Shown: positions 10,211 through 25,103, numbered from the stretch's first letter. The stretch is DNA of 64,000 bases from Nyssa sinensis (GCA_008638375.1 CM018041.1:6563501-6627500); one strand, 5' to 3'. Notes: generated from the letters alone by a model not told the origin. Translations and numbers: made by a program.

Positions 10211-13200
10211 ATGGAAAGTTTTCAAGGTTGTATATCATCCTCCTCCTCTTCATCCTCTTCCTCTTCATCTAATCCACACCCATTGTCAATTGGTGCTGAG
10301 TGCTGGCTGATAGCTGAGCAAAGTACCCAAGAGATACTTTCAATTATACAACCTACTGTAGTTTCTGAACAAAGGAGGAGGGAAGTTATCAATTATGTTC
10401 AGAGGCTACTTAGAGGTTCTTATGGAGCTGAGGTCAGAAACCCTTTTCTCCCTAATTTCTTGATTTTGTTCAGTAAGATGTTGAATATTTTGGTAAGCCT
10501 AGGTTCAATTTAGTCTTTTTTGCTTTCTGTTTTTAATGGTTTTTTTCATGAGGTGGATTTTTCTTGGGAACATACAATCAGTGCAATTCTTCAAGGTTTG
10601 CACTCGAGGGTAGTTTGTTTCCATGTTTTTCATATGACATTGGCACCTGTTAGTAGAATACTTTTACCGCAAGAACTTTACTCATTGTGCGTGATTTGTT
10701 GGCTTTTCTCCAATTTATTTCTTTAGGGTCATTGTTAGCTTTTTAACTGTTCATTCAAATAAAATGTAAAAGCACTCGTGAAGGTACAACCTTTTGTGAT
10801 GAGATATATGCACCATCCTAACACTTAGTACTAAGTAGTTAAGGCTTAATGTCCCTTTTTACAATAGGTTTGGTTCCTTTATGTGAAGGAATGCCCACAA
10901 TTTCAGCAAAAAGCAGAGGTGTGTTAGCCACATTTGTTAGCATTTTAGATTATCTTTCTTGCTTTTAATAAAAAAAATGATTTGATTTTTGCTGCTGGAA
11001 CAGAGAAGTTTTCCCAAAATGACTTACATAAAGTATTTAAGTCATCAAATTTACTTCATGGAGATGACGGGCATGCCCATTTCTATTGTCCTGTATGTGG
11101 ATGATAGCCTAACAGAGAACTGAAGTAATTGGAAACCGGGTAACCTGAAGTAATCGTTGCCCATGTAAAATTTATGTAATTCTATTAGTCATCCTAAACC
11201 GTTAAAATTGGTTGTGGCAAGTGTTCTTTATTCTTGTGATTCATGCTAACAAGACTCTTCTCAGAGCATCTTATGCACAGCTGTTTGACTTAGTGTGCAA
11301 ATTTTAATCTCTGAATCTTCAACGGTTTGTTTCTTAATCAGATGAATATTTTCTTAACCATTGATTCCAAGTGGATTAAGAATTATAATTATTTGAGAAT
11401 TGCACTTACTGAGTGGGAACTTGATTATATCGCTTCTGACATTTAAAAATAGTTGTCAAAGGTAATTAACTTTCATTTTCTGTCATTCTTTCTTAATACA
11501 ACATGGAAGTTTGATGTTATAGATAGCTTATTATACTTTAATTATTTAACATATTCTCAATATTTATTTATGTATTTGTCAGTTTATTCCCCTGAAACTC
11601 CCTTGATTGATCCTTTGCTATCTGAAATCACCAAATGTAATATATGCATAAACTGCAGTATTGCAGATAATTACTATATTAATTAGTTCAGAAGTTTTGT
11701 TTGTGCATTTAGTATTGAAAATATTTATGCTTTGCTTATTAGTTCAATTTAAGTACTTATCGAGTCCAATAAATAAATGAAGATAATTTAATGCTTATTT
11801 AGAGTTCCTATGCACTTTTTTCAGGTCTGCCCATTTGGCTCGGTGCCACTGAAAACCTATCTTCCCGATGGAGATATCGATCTAACTGCTCTTAGCCATC
11901 AAAATGTTGAGGAGGACTTGGCCAGAGATATCTGCAGTATTTTTGAAGGTGAAAAGAGAAAGGACGCCGAGTTTCTTGTGAAAGATGTCCAATATATTCG
12001 TGCACAGGTTTTTTTGTTTGACTTCATGATCTTTCCCTCTTTTTTGTTTTTTTGTCTAATATAGGAACTGGCTTTATATTTGACTTAAATTTTTGGTTAA
12101 GTTGCATTTTAGGGAAATTTTCAATCAAAATTTACATTTTCCTTCATGCTTGTCCATCATCTGATCTTCATGATGTTTGTCTTTTTTTTTTCCTCCACTT
12201 TTTATGCTCCCAAATCCCAATGCAGAAAAATATTGCAGAGCTAAAGAGCTTCTTCTCTCTCTCTCTCTCTGTTTTTTTTTTGGGGAGGGGGGTACCACAC
12301 CCCTTTGATCTCTTACATGTGTTGAAAATGTTAAATTCTCACTACGACATAGAATGCTGACACATGCATGGGTTGAAATCACTGTGCTTCTACAGGTTGA
12401 TATTGATCCCCCCCCTCCCTCTTAATTTGAAGGTTCTGTTTCTAGCTTATTTTCAGTTGTGCCCTTGCTGCATCAATTAGTACTTGGTAGTTTTAAGCCA
12501 TTGTCAAGTGAATAATTCTATTCAGTATATGTACTATTTATGTTCCTTTTTGGATATTTCATCATTCTTCATTAATCGAGTGAACATACTTGAAAGCTCA
12601 CTCCTACGTTGAGGTTTAGAACATACTTGAAAGCTCACTCCTACCTTGAGGTTTGGACTCTTGGCAAAGACGCTACCACTGCCACTGCCATTGCGGCTGC
12701 CAGCATTCTCACCTTGGCTAGTGCTTCCATTATAGTATCTGTTGCCAATCAACAATTGCAACTGTCACCACTGTCGCAACAATTTCCTTTTCATTAAGGC
12801 TCTGTTTACTTTGATTTATGAGGTTTTACTACAAAATCTTCTATGCATAAATAACCATATATGGAAAACTGAAAATATTCCATGTTTCATGCTGTTTGCT
12901 TCTATAGTTTTATTAAAAAAAATGGTTTGGCAGTGGATAAAATTCTACTTCTAGCTAATTGCCCGTGCTTTGAATGTCTGGCAGCTGAACCAAATTGCTA
13001 AGATTATAAACACAGGTGATCTACTGTATATTATAATTCTCTCCATAAATAGGATACATTTAGTGAAAAAATTGAGAAGTGGCATAATAGTTTTTTCAGT
13101 AAGCAAACAAAACTACAACTGAGACACTGGAGCAAAAATTAGATTGGAAGAAATACAAACAACACTGGACTGACTGGAAGCATTTAAATCCAAATGGGAG

Positions 13201-15131
13201 TATAATTCTTGATGAAGCACTCTTGTAATCGTCTCCACTTTTAAGCCAATAAATGTGCCACAAAGTTTGCCAATCCATGAGGCTACCATAGATACAGGTA
13301 AAGTCTCTTTACGGATAAAGAATTTTATTAGAGAATGGAGAATCTCCAAGGTCAGTGGGATGACTTTTTGCATGATCCAGTAACTACTGCTGCGGTTTTT
13401 TCAGCCCACAAGGCGAGATGGCTTTATTTATTGCTTCTTTAGGTTCCCAAGAAATAATTAAGTTCTGCTTTAGATTAGTCTTCATGACCTGCTGTTCTTC
13501 AAAAAGCAGAAAAGATAATGGAATACGATGCATCTCTTCATAAACGTCCTGTCCGAGAGGCCCAAAATGTGAAAGTGAATGACTGCCCATATCCAACTAT
13601 AGCAAGCTGTAGAGCAACCAAACAATGATCCATCTATTTAATCATCTCTTCATACGGACTTGGTCTTTCACTTTAGGGCTATTTTGTTGACACTACATGA
13701 GATGGGAAAGAGGGAGAGTGAATGTGTGGCTTAAGTCATTTTCTTAACACTGGAGGGAAATTGTGTTGCCAAAAAGGACTTTAGAAGGAAATGTTAGATG
13801 GAGGTGGAGCTTTGAGGAAGAGCCAAATGGTTTCTGAAGCAATTGAGGGTTTTGTCCTGTTAAAACCCTAATCTCTCTGTATTCCCTACTTTTTGTCAAT
13901 AAGGCTTCTTTTAGGTTGTCTTTCCTTTTAAAGACCACTCCACTTCATTTTACTAGAAACCTCCTCATTGATAATTTTTACGACTTCCTTGAAGATTCAG
14001 GCTTTGTGCAATTATACCCTTATATGATTTTACGCATTTAAATGCATAGCTGCATGCAATATTGGACACTTTTGACTCGAGTGTTTCATCCATCTACCCT
14101 AAAATTTGGGATTAGGCTAATTTTATACTCAGACACATACCCACACCTGATGTATATGCCAGGTTATATGTAGCTTATTATAATTTTTTTTATCTGTGTA
14201 TATAGATTATTATAAATAAACCTTTTGCTGATTGCAGAAGATTTTGGATTTTGTCAGTCGTGGATAGGCATCCAATCAAGTTCACCATCTCAAACTACTG
14301 ATTAAGGTGGAGAGTAATTTTGGATTATATTGGTTGAGTAGGTTTGACTGGGTTGAAAGGAAATTCAAGAATCATTAGACAGGATGGATTGCAAATTCAA
14401 TTTTTTTAAACACTATTAAACATTGTCATTTGTGGGAAGGAATTCAAGATTTAATGATATTTTAAGCTATCGCCATGAAAACCGAATTGGTCAAGCATGT
14501 AGAAACAACGATTAAGACATGCAAAGTTAATGATTGTGTATGGTGGTCTGAATGAAGAAATTTATTGAGTGTAGTTCCCGGAGAAATGGAGGCAAGGGAA
14601 AATCTACCTCACTGCTAGACCATATAAATTGCTATAGATAATAATAAATTAAGTATGAAATTGCAAATTCATGCAGTCAAAATCTGCTCACCTGAATTTA
14701 ACTAAACGAGCATGAAATCCAATTACTTAAGATTGGATATATGGATTCTTTTTCTCCATTTTTCTCTAGCCAAAATCATATCCTTGGTTAAATCTAAGAA
14801 AATATAACCCTTTCTCGCAGCCTCACTGCATATTCCTTTTGCCATTCCTCCTGTCCTTTTACCACCTTCAATATCAATCACACTACTCAATGTTGATGCA
14901 TTATAGATGATATTACTTTATGTTATCTTCCATCAATGGAACTTCTAGCATCTCAAGTATGTATTTATTTCTTTTTTTCTTCTTTTTTTTTTTCTCTCTC
15001 TTTTCACTCGTTTATCTTGACATCTGCATTTCAGTCACATTAATTTTCTCTACATGTTTCATAATGCCCAAATTTTGTACCCTAATGCATAGCTGATCTT
15101 ATACTTGTATTATTTTTTTTATAAGTAAAAG

Positions 15132-15203
<72 letters not shown>

Positions 15204-18200
15204 AGTGCCGAAGGAGGGCAAACCCAAAAGAACAAACTTTACACAGGGCTTAATGACCCCAAAAAATCAACTAAAGAAATGACATTTACAAGGAAAGCCT
15301 TTATGGCTCAAAAAAATAACAAGCACAAAAAAGAATCCTTAAAAAAGGAAGTTTTATGCTCTAAGTCTTCGAAGACACGATTGTTCATTTCTTTCCAAAT
15401 ACACCACATGAGACATATTGGAACCAATCTCCAAATCTTATTGATTTCTCTTGAAAGCTTGCACCCTTTGCAGGCTAGCAAAAGGTCCTTTACTATCCCC
15501 AAAATCGCCCATGAGAATCCAAAAATAGCCAAAACTAGATCCCAACAGTCCCGAGACACATGACAATGAATGAGAATATGGTCAACCCTCTCCTCCTCCT
15601 TTTTTCATAAGTAGCATCTGCTTGCCATTTGAAAGCTTCTTTTCTTCAAATTCTTTGTGGTTAAAATTGCCTTCCACACAAGGGCGTAACTAGCAGTGGG
15701 CTAGACCGCGCTCTAGCCCACCCCAAATTTTAGAAAATATTTTTTATATATGTAAAATTTTGGCCTTTTCAAATTAGCTCACCCTAAAATTTTAGCCAAC
15801 CTAATTTTTCCTATTATTTCTTTCATTTATCACCCAAATTTTTTTGCTCAACCCAATTTATACCCATCTTTTTCTCTCATTTTCATTCCAAAATTTTGAC
15901 CTAACCCAACATTCAGACTAAAATGTTTTCCAAAAATTTTCTAGCCCCCCTCTAATTTTTTTCCTGGTTTCACCCTTGCTTACACGAAGCTTCCCAAGCA
16001 AAAAAAAGAAGCTTTAGATGGGGCTTTAGAATGTCAGATGAGGTTCCAAGGGAAGTAAGGGCCTCCATAATCAAACAAACTCTTGTAGAAAAAGCAAATC
16101 AAGAATGACTTCTTTCCAGAATCCAGAAGATCTTGTCCTCCCCTCCCTCCATTGCCTGAAAGTTTTGGATGTGACTGAGGAATAAGCCCATCTCCACCAA
16201 CTCTCCTAAAATGAGGAGTCCAAACGAGCTTGTTCCCCACCCTCTCAAAACACTCTCTTACCCAAGACGTCTTATTGCTAGCCAAGTTGTATAACAAGGG
16301 AAATTTCACCCTCAAAGGCTTATCCCCATTCCAAGCATCTTCCCAGAATTTCACCCGGGCATCCTCCCCCACAACAAACCTAATCCTCTCCCCTGAAAAC
16401 CCTCGACTCACCCCTAATTGAGCCCCACAAACCACACCCCCACGGCTCCTCCACACTACCTGAACACCAACCTCCTTCCTCACACCCGTACTTGTAAGCA
16501 ATAACCTCCCTCCATAACTCCTTCTCTCCCTCCCCGAATTTCCACAACCATTTTCCAAGAAGATCTTTGTTGAAGATTTTTAAGTCTTTCACCCCTAAAC
16601 CCCCTAAAGGCACTGACCTCTTGATTTTATCCCAATTTACCAAGTGAATCTTCGTGGAATCTCCCTCATGGCCCCACAAGAAGTCCCTCTGAATTTTCGT
16701 CAATCTTTTGCTGACTATGATAGGAAGAGGAAACAGAGACATGAAGTAAGTAGGGAGGTTGACCAAAGTATTCTTGACAAGAGTGAGCCTTCCTCCCTTA
16801 GATAAGAGATGCCCTTCTAACCTGAGAACTTAGTATGAAACCTTTCCACCACTGGATCCTAGACTTCAATAGATAAGTACTTCGTAGGAAAGCACCCCAC
16901 TCTACAGCCCAAAGTGCTTGCTGATGCCACCATCCCCTATACCTCCCCAACTGGAGAAATGCTACTCTTCACGAGATTTATCCTCAGACTCAACACAACT
17001 TCAAAGCACATCAGGATGCATCGAATAAAATGAAGATGACGCACTGATGGGTTTCAAAAAATAATGGTTTCATCAGCAAACAACACAGGTGAGAAATGTT
17101 TACTCCTCCACTTCCCTATTCTCCATAGAGAAACCCTTAATCAGGCCCACTTCCTCAGCTCTGAACATAAAGCGGCTAAAGGCCTCCATTGCTATCATGA
17201 ATAAGAGAGGGGATAAAGGGTCCCCTTGTCTTAACCCTCGAGAAGATCGGAAAAAGCCCGCTGAAGAACCGTTGAGGAGCTTCGAGAAGGAGATCGTGGA
17301 GATGCACAAATGAATCCACTTTCTCCATTTTTTCCCGAAGCTCGTCTTAGCCAGCATGCTCAACACAAACTTGCAGTTAACATGATCAAAGGCCTTTTCA
17401 ATGTCCAATTTGCAAATGAGACCCTTTTTCTTCTACTTCCTTCTAGAGTCAATGCATTCATTGGCAACAAGGGCCGCATCCAAAATTTGCTTACCCTCCA
17501 CAAAGGCATTCTGGCTGCGAGAGATGATGCTGCCCATGACCTTCTTCAATCTCAGGGCAGGGATCAAAATTTCATTTCGTTTCCATCAAAACAGATGAAA
17601 CTTTTCTGTTTCCTAGTGAACCGAAACGAAATACTAGTGGAATACTGAAATTCACATGTTTCCATGGAAATAAATTTGTTTCCGTAGAAACATACCGAAA
17701 CTAGTGAAAACATACCGAAACAGTAGAAACATTTCTTTGGTATCAACAATACTTCTAGAAGTTGGTAAAAGATAATATCAATTTGTTTTTTAAATGGAGG
17801 AGATTCGAAAGATTAAAACCCAAAATTATAAGAAGATATTTCTATTTTTTCTAAAAAATAATAGAAAATGAAAAGTAAAAGTAATGGCAATAAAATGTAG
17901 ATAAATAATTTATTTTAATACTTAGTTACTAATTATAATAGATTTAAATTATTATATTTTTATTTATTATATTATATATAACTTGTGTCAAATTATCTAA
18001 TCCGTGGATATTACACAATATATATTTATTATTTTATGATTTATAATAATTTTACATATTTTATAGCAAATATATAACAAATTCATATCACATAATCAAA
18101 TTAGCTCTAAATCTTTTATAATAGTTTTTAATAAGTAAAGAGTTATTTGGTATTAATGACTAATTTACTTTACGTTTTTTTTTTTTTTTCAAATTTTACC

Positions 18201-21200
18201 TTACTATCTTTTTTGTGTGGATGGACATGTACCCTAAAACATTTTCAATTAATTATAATATTTATCTTCACACATTCATATATTTTACTTTATGTTTTCA
18301 AATGTTTCTATATATTTTACTTTTTTTTATTGTTTCCACTATATTTCCGAAACGTTTCCGAAATGTTTCTGTTTTCTAGGTGACCGAAACAACACTACGA
18401 AACGAAATTTTGATCCTTGTCTCAGGGAAAGACCTTTTGCAATCAACTTGTAAACATTGCTCACCAAACTAATAGGGTGGAAGTCCTTAATGCTCTCAAC
18501 CCCCTCCTCCTTAGGAATGAGGGCGATGAATGAAGCATTGAGGCTTTGCTCAAAACCCCCCTCTCTGTGAAAGCTCTCAAAACCGCCATCTCATCAACTT
18601 TCAACACACTCCAATATTTTTTAAAGAAAGCCATGGTGAACCCATCTGGACCAGGGCTTTATCCCTATTGCATGCCTTTAAGGCTATCACAACTTCTTTA
18701 TCCAAGAAGGGGATCTCCAGGCTAGTCTCTTCATCCCCATTCAACCTTCCCATTATGATATTTTCCACCCTGGGTCTCCAGTTGCAAGTCTTTGAATACA
18801 GCTTCACGTAGAAGTAAAAAATTCCTCTTCTGATGGGCTCCTCAATGAGAACTTGATCATTAATAGAAATTTAGGAGATTGTGTTTCTCCTTTAGTGAGC
18901 AGAAGAACTTCTGTGAAAGAATTTTGTATTGCTGTCGCTCTCTTCTTTTAACTTAGAGGTATTTACCTTTACACAACACTAAGGATCAAAATTTCATTTC
19001 GTAGTGTTGTTTCGGTCACCTCGAAAATGAAAATATTTCGAAAACGTTTCGAAAACATAGTGGAAATGATGAAAAAAATTAAAATGCATAGAAACACTTG
19101 GAAACATAAAGTAAAATATATGAATATATGAAGAGAAATATTATAATTAATTGGAAATGTTTTAAGGTATATGTCCATCCACACAAGAAGATACTAGAGT
19201 GAAATTAAAAAAAAAACATAAATGTTAATTAGTCATTAATACCATATAACTCTTTACTTATTAAAAACTAATATAAAAGATTTAAAGTTAATTTGTTTAT
19301 GTAATATGAATTTATTATATATTTTCTATAAACTATGCAAAATTATTATAAACCATAAAATAATAAATATATATTGTGTAATATCCACGGATTAGACAAT
19401 TTGGCACAAGTTACATATAATATGATAAGTAAAAATAAAGTAATTTAAGCCTATTATAATTAGTAACTAAGTATCAAATAAATTATTTATCTACATTTTA
19501 TTTTCACTATTTTTACCTTTCATTGTCGACTATTTTTGAGCAAAAATAGAAATATCTTCCTATGATTTTAGGTTTTAATATTTGAATCTTCTCCATTTAA
19601 AAAAAAAATTAATATTATTTTTTACCAACTTCTAGAAGTGTTGCTGATACCAAAGAAATGTTTCTATTGTTTCAGTATGTTTCTACGAAAACAACTTTGT
19701 TTCCACGGAAACGTGTGAATTTCGGTATTTCACTGGTATTTCGTTTCAGTTCACTAGGAAACAGAAACGTTTCGGCTATTTCGATCGAAACAAAACGAAA
19801 CGAAATTTTGATCCTTGCACAGCACTTCAAAAGCACCTTCTCCATTATATCTTTAATTTTACTAATTCTGCAAGTGACAACCTCATCAGTGCGTCGGAAT
19901 CTAAAGATCATATCAAGCTTTCAGTCAACAAAGACAAACAACTATGGACTTATAATTAAGAAATTCTAGGCCATGGGCCTACCAGATTTCCAATTCATAT
20001 CTAATCAAGTTTAGAAATCGGGGTTGATGAGCTAAAGTCTATGTTATCCAAACATTGATAGACTACAAAATAAGGTGATAAACTAAAGTTTAGAGATGGA
20101 AGGATGACGAGTCAATAATCTTCCAGTAAACCAAACACCGTATATACCACTTAATAGAAGTGAACTAAAAATCAAAATTGGAAAACCATCAAATTTTTCT
20201 TGCAGTCTGGTGATTATATAAAACATGTTATCTAGTGATGGACTCATGAGATTCCTAGGGTAAAAGAGAGACTTGTGATTTTTTTTTTAGGTAAATGTAA
20301 ATGTTATAAAGAAGGTGCCAAAAAGGGGCACAAGCCATTTACAAAAAAGCAAGAGCTACGTATATGTATCCTTACAATTAAGCTCCCCCCCAAAATCAAC
20401 AAAATCCAATAGAGATATGTGGTATTTCCCTACCATCCAAAAAAAAAAAGTGTCTAAAAATCGTTTCTTTACCATGTCAATTGAATTTTTCTCTCGCTCA
20501 AATGTTCGACGATTTTGTTCCAACCAAAAGCGCCACAAAAGACAAAGATGAACTACTTGCCATTCTGTCCTACGTTCGTTGAAGGACGTGTGGCATTCTA
20601 ACAAGCCAAAAAGTCCTCAACCAAATAAGGCATAAGCCAAGCAACATCGAAAATCGAGCACACCAAAGCCCGCAATTCACCACACAGGCAATGTAAGAGA
20701 CGGTGAGTGTCGGACTCATCCGCTTGTTTGCACATGCAACACCAATTAACTAATATCTTCTCTCTCCTCAAATTTTCTTATGTTTGCAAAGGAAAAAATT
20801 AAATTGACAAAGGAAAAAAATTAAATTCATTACTAATCTTATGTTTGCAAAATCTATATATTGATTAGTAGAGAAGTATATATTGATGAGGGCGGGCCTT
20901 TGTGTTACAGTAAGATTGCTCTATCGTGACTTGGAGATCAGGATTTGAGTGCGGAAATAGCATCTTTGCTTGTCGGCGTGAGTCTACGTATATCTAATCC
21001 TCCTTAGATCCCCGCAGTGGTGTAATGCATTGGGTAGCCCTCTTTAAAGAAGTATATATTGATGGTGCCCAAGAGGGGTGAACTTAGAATTACAAAAGAA
21101 GGGAATGGCCACAAAAATTAAAGCCTAAGACCCCCTAAGAAATCTTCAAAAGAATTTAAATACAATCTAAGATTCTAAATACATGGGATTTGTTTCTATA

Positions 21201-24200
21201 ACCCGATAGTATAGTAAATGCAAAAGATTATACTTAAATCAAAAAGTGGACTACTCTATATACATTTAAAAATTTTAAATTACAACACAAATCATAATAT
21301 TAAAGGATGAACTTTCATCTGTACAATTCTTTTTTAATAACAGAACAAGAGCAACCAATCATGTAACATACAAAAGAAGAAAAACACTAACTGCGAACAT
21401 TGGCCAATTCTTGGCACTTAGCTTGACTCAAATCCGACTTGGCTATTAAGTAACCTATATAATTGAGAACCAAAACCTCACTGGTTTGAAAGTGCATGAG
21501 CATGTAACAAACCATTTAACTGCTTGTAAGTTTTTTATTTTAAAAGTTACTTATATTAAGCAATTATTATTATTATGAGCTATGATATGAAATCACTTAA
21601 AATATTAAATAATTACTACTACGTCCTAATATTAGGCAGTTGTTTATAAGATAATAGCTTGTTATGTGTAGATATATCAACTTCAACTGGACCCTTTTAT
21701 GTAATGGTGTCAAGAACCTTGATGTGCACCCTTAAAGTGAGGAACATGTTCACAAGTTGGGCCAAGAATTGCTGCACCTAATTTTTAAAATATGACCACA
21801 TTAGTAATAGACAAATTCAATCAATTAAATTTTTTTAAATCAAGTAAGAAATGAACATGATAAAAACATGCTTAATGAGTTGGACCAAGAATTGCTGCAC
21901 CCTGATTTTAAAATATGACCACAATAGTAATAGATAAATTCAATCAATTAAAAAAAATTTAATCAAGTAAGAAATTAACTCGATAGATGTTGTATTCTCT
22001 TAATATGTGAAAGACCCCCTCCCCCAACATGAAATTTTTTTACTGATAAATTAAGAAGCACAGGACACGGATAGGACAAGACATGGACACTCGGATACGA
22101 CATTTATAAAAAAGTAAGACACGGATACATTAGGGACACATTGAATATATATTTTTTATTTTTTTAATATGACCATATAGTTAAAATCTAACATTATTTC
22201 AATCAAAATTGACATAAAAACCCACAGATCACAATAATATAATTAAGATATCAAACTAACAAAGCCGTTAATAAAAATTCAAGAATTTCTTCATTCAATC
22301 ATTAACATTCGTGATCCAAGTTACAAAACTAATTCGCTAATTACTACATAAAACATATATATTTATATATCTATAACCCAAAAGAAAAGCGGAGAAGAAG
22401 AGGAGAAAGAGAGAGAAGAACATGTTCTTAACGTGTCCAAGGCATGTCCGGTGTTCAAAAAATAAAAACAAATTGGACACTATTTTTTCGTGTATTCCGC
22501 GCGTGCCAAGATGTGTTTGAACGTGTCTCTATTCGACACTAAATACATGAGCTAAAATAGAATGTTTGTGCTTCATAGATGATAAACATTTTCATTGTTT
22601 TGTTCAAACAATTAAAATCATTATAGTAGAATAATTGAGTAACATTTAAAGGTTGAAGAAAATTATCTTATATTGATCATTTCTTAAAAATTGGTAATCA
22701 CTACAATGTGCATACAAAAAGTTGATGTATTTAAAACTGTATGAACATTTTCTTGGGAAATCATTTTAATCCCTTCAATGGTTTATTTTTTATTTTACAT
22801 GGACTGTTTAGTATGTGTTGAAGTACCCATGTCGGAAAAATTACAAAGACTTTGGTATGGGATAATGTTTGACGTCTTGTTGATTATACTTAGTGGCATA
22901 TCCGCTAATTCAAGTTTATTATTGTACATAAAACTCTCTTATTATGTTTTTGTTTTTTTGTTTTTAAGTTGTATCTTGGGTCAAAGTAAATGAAGTGCCC
23001 ACTCTATTACATACGAATAATATTAGAAATAGAAACATTTGATATGTCAAATGCTTAGACCGAGGATCAAAGAATCAAAACATTTCAGAGTGTCATTTTG
23101 GTCAACCAAGAAATTGACGCATTTCAAAATACAATGAAAAGCTGAAAAAATTGAAACGCATAATGCATAAAGATAAGTAAAATAATTATAATTAAGTAAT
23201 TGATTTTTTTTTAAGCCTACATAACATTCCATGTGTGAAGATATTAGGATGAGGAATAAAAGTAAAAGTAATTGATCAAATATTAGGACATTATAGCATA
23301 AAAAGCATTATGTCATATGTATGAACCAAACATCTTTACACACGTTCCATGTAAAATAATCACCTATGTAGAAAATGTAAATTAGCAACTAAGTATCACA
23401 AAAACTCTTCTTTTATCTTCTTTGTTTTCACTACTACACCTTATATGTTGTTTCTCAAAGAAATCAAAGATATCATATTATATTTTTGTTTTTAGACCTT
23501 TATTATGCCCTTCCATTTGAAAAACATAAAATAGATAATACTTTTTTTACCCTTTCTTGGGGTTATTGAAATTAAGGAAAAACTACGATCATTTTGGTAT
23601 GTTTCGATGGAAACAAAATCGTTTTTTATGAAAGCATGTCATTTTTGACTTTTTACCTGTGTTTCGTTTCGGCTCATTAGGGATTGGAAACGTTTTAGTT
23701 GTTTGATGGAAACAAAAGAAATTTTGATCCTTGGCTTTGACATATACTTGCACTCAACTTATGTACTCAAGTCTATACCTTTTATTTAAAACTTTAATCT
23801 CCCCTTCCATTTGAAAAACAAAAAATGGATATTATTTTTTACCTCTTTCTGGAGTTGTTGCAATTAAGGAATTTTTTTTGACCATTTTGGTATGTTTCAA
23901 TAAAAACAAAATAGTTTCTATGGAGACATGTCATTTTTGGATTTTCACCCGTGTTTCAGTTCGGTTCTTTTTTTTGATAAGTAAGCTTTGATTAGAAAAG
24001 TCACCAAGGGGTGTACCCAATACCAAATGTTATACAATAGTTGCTAATCAGTACTCAGAGAAAACAAAAAGGACAAAAAACTATCAAAGCCACGGGATGG
24101 CCTCCCGATAACCAAAAGAAGACATTTAAAAACTGAGGCTTTAACCAACAACGGATCTTCGACTCCTTCAAAAACTCTATTATTTCTCTCCCACCATAAG

Positions 24201-25103
24201 CAAAGAGGTGTCATATGCCACGCCTTTCTAACCCTCCTATGAGGAGAACTTCCCCTCCAAGATGAAAGAATACTCATCGTCGAATGAGGCATGACCCATA
24301 AAATACCAAATAAACCTATCAAAAGACTCCAAATAGCCCAAGTGAACCAGCAATTAATGAGGAGGTGAGTAACCATCTTCTCTGGCACTTGCAAAGATAA
24401 CACCGATTAACTAGGATTTGAACTATGAGGAGGTGATTATCCACCATTTCGCTTCGGTTCATTGGGAATCAGAAACATTTTTTAATAAGTAAAGAGAAAT
24501 TGTATTAAAAGGAGCCCAACGGGTATCACTTAAAAATTTACAAAATCACCCACCGAAGGATTACAAGACCCACCTACCTGTACATACAAAGAATACAAAA
24601 AAAAAAATACTCCTGACTTTGTAGGAGGCAACTTCAACCCCCTAAAAAAATCCTTCTATTTCTCTCCTTCCATATACACCAAAAGGACATAATGGAACCA
24701 CATCCCAAACCTTATGTATATCCCTTTCTTTACACCCACTTCTCCAACTTGCAAGAATCTCAAAAACTATTCTTTTCAAGACCTAACAACAACCAAAAAG
24801 AACAAACACTTGCTGCCACAAATCACTCACCATCTCACAATGAAGCAAAAGACGGTCTGTTGTACCCTTTTCTTGAGCTTTTGATCCTTGGCTTAGACCA
24901 TGTACTTGCACTCAACACATGCACCCAATTCTACACCTATTATTTACAAATTTATGAATTTTTTATTTTTATTTTTGTGAGATCTTAGTATATGACAAAT
25001 ATAAATTATCTTGTAATCTATATCATTTTTTCAAATTGAATTTTCTAACTTTTTTTATTAAATAATTAATTATTTATTTATTTAAATGTGTTGTGTGTTT
25101 GTA

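Larger units (their letters stand above)
15201..19925 (-). mobile_element. L1-type LINE (ORF2 remnant), antisense, split by three DNA-element insertions
   Basis: On the minus strand this reads through a plant L1-type ORF2 from about 19925 to 15201. It shows the segment before the RT (around 19820-19900 and 18900-18970), RT pieces at 18601-18807, the RT core at 17100-17408 ([17 protein letters not shown]), then FLWGHEG and LGGLGVKDL (16380-16766) and the zf-RVT-like C-terminus (15308-15559). Frames are broken by stops and indels, so it is dead. The 5' end (endonuclease, ORF1) is missing, as usual for truncated insertions. It is interrupted at 15679-15978, 17558-18419 and 18980-19817 by hAT-type elements. 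Borders at the 5' side are approximate. Confidence 0.85.
23734..24900. repeat. Tandem duplication of the right half of hAT copy 3, broken by two LINE tails
   Basis: From about 23800 the sequence repeats that from about 23500 (cccttccatttgaaaaac, ttttggtatgttt, acatgtcatttttg). The second copy is interrupted by LINE tails at 23968-24446 and about 24479-24880. It closes with the same end and flank as copy 3 (gatccttggctt, then tacttgcactcaac). So the hAT element came first, then the duplication, then the LINE tails. Confidence 0.6.

Noticed and set aside
12609..12797. 62-codon ORF rich in Ala and Thr
   Set aside because: It overlaps a 35-bp tandem duplication in intron 2 and has no partner exon.
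13113..13596. Overlapping minus-strand ORFs of 60-86 codons
   Set aside because: Gene-like length but no recognisable motif, no neighbouring exons with matching phases, and surrounded by unassigned intron DNA.
15131..15200. Possible CRISPR-like or satellite array
   Set aside because: It is a simple dinucleotide repeat; there are no spacers, and this is plant nuclear DNA.
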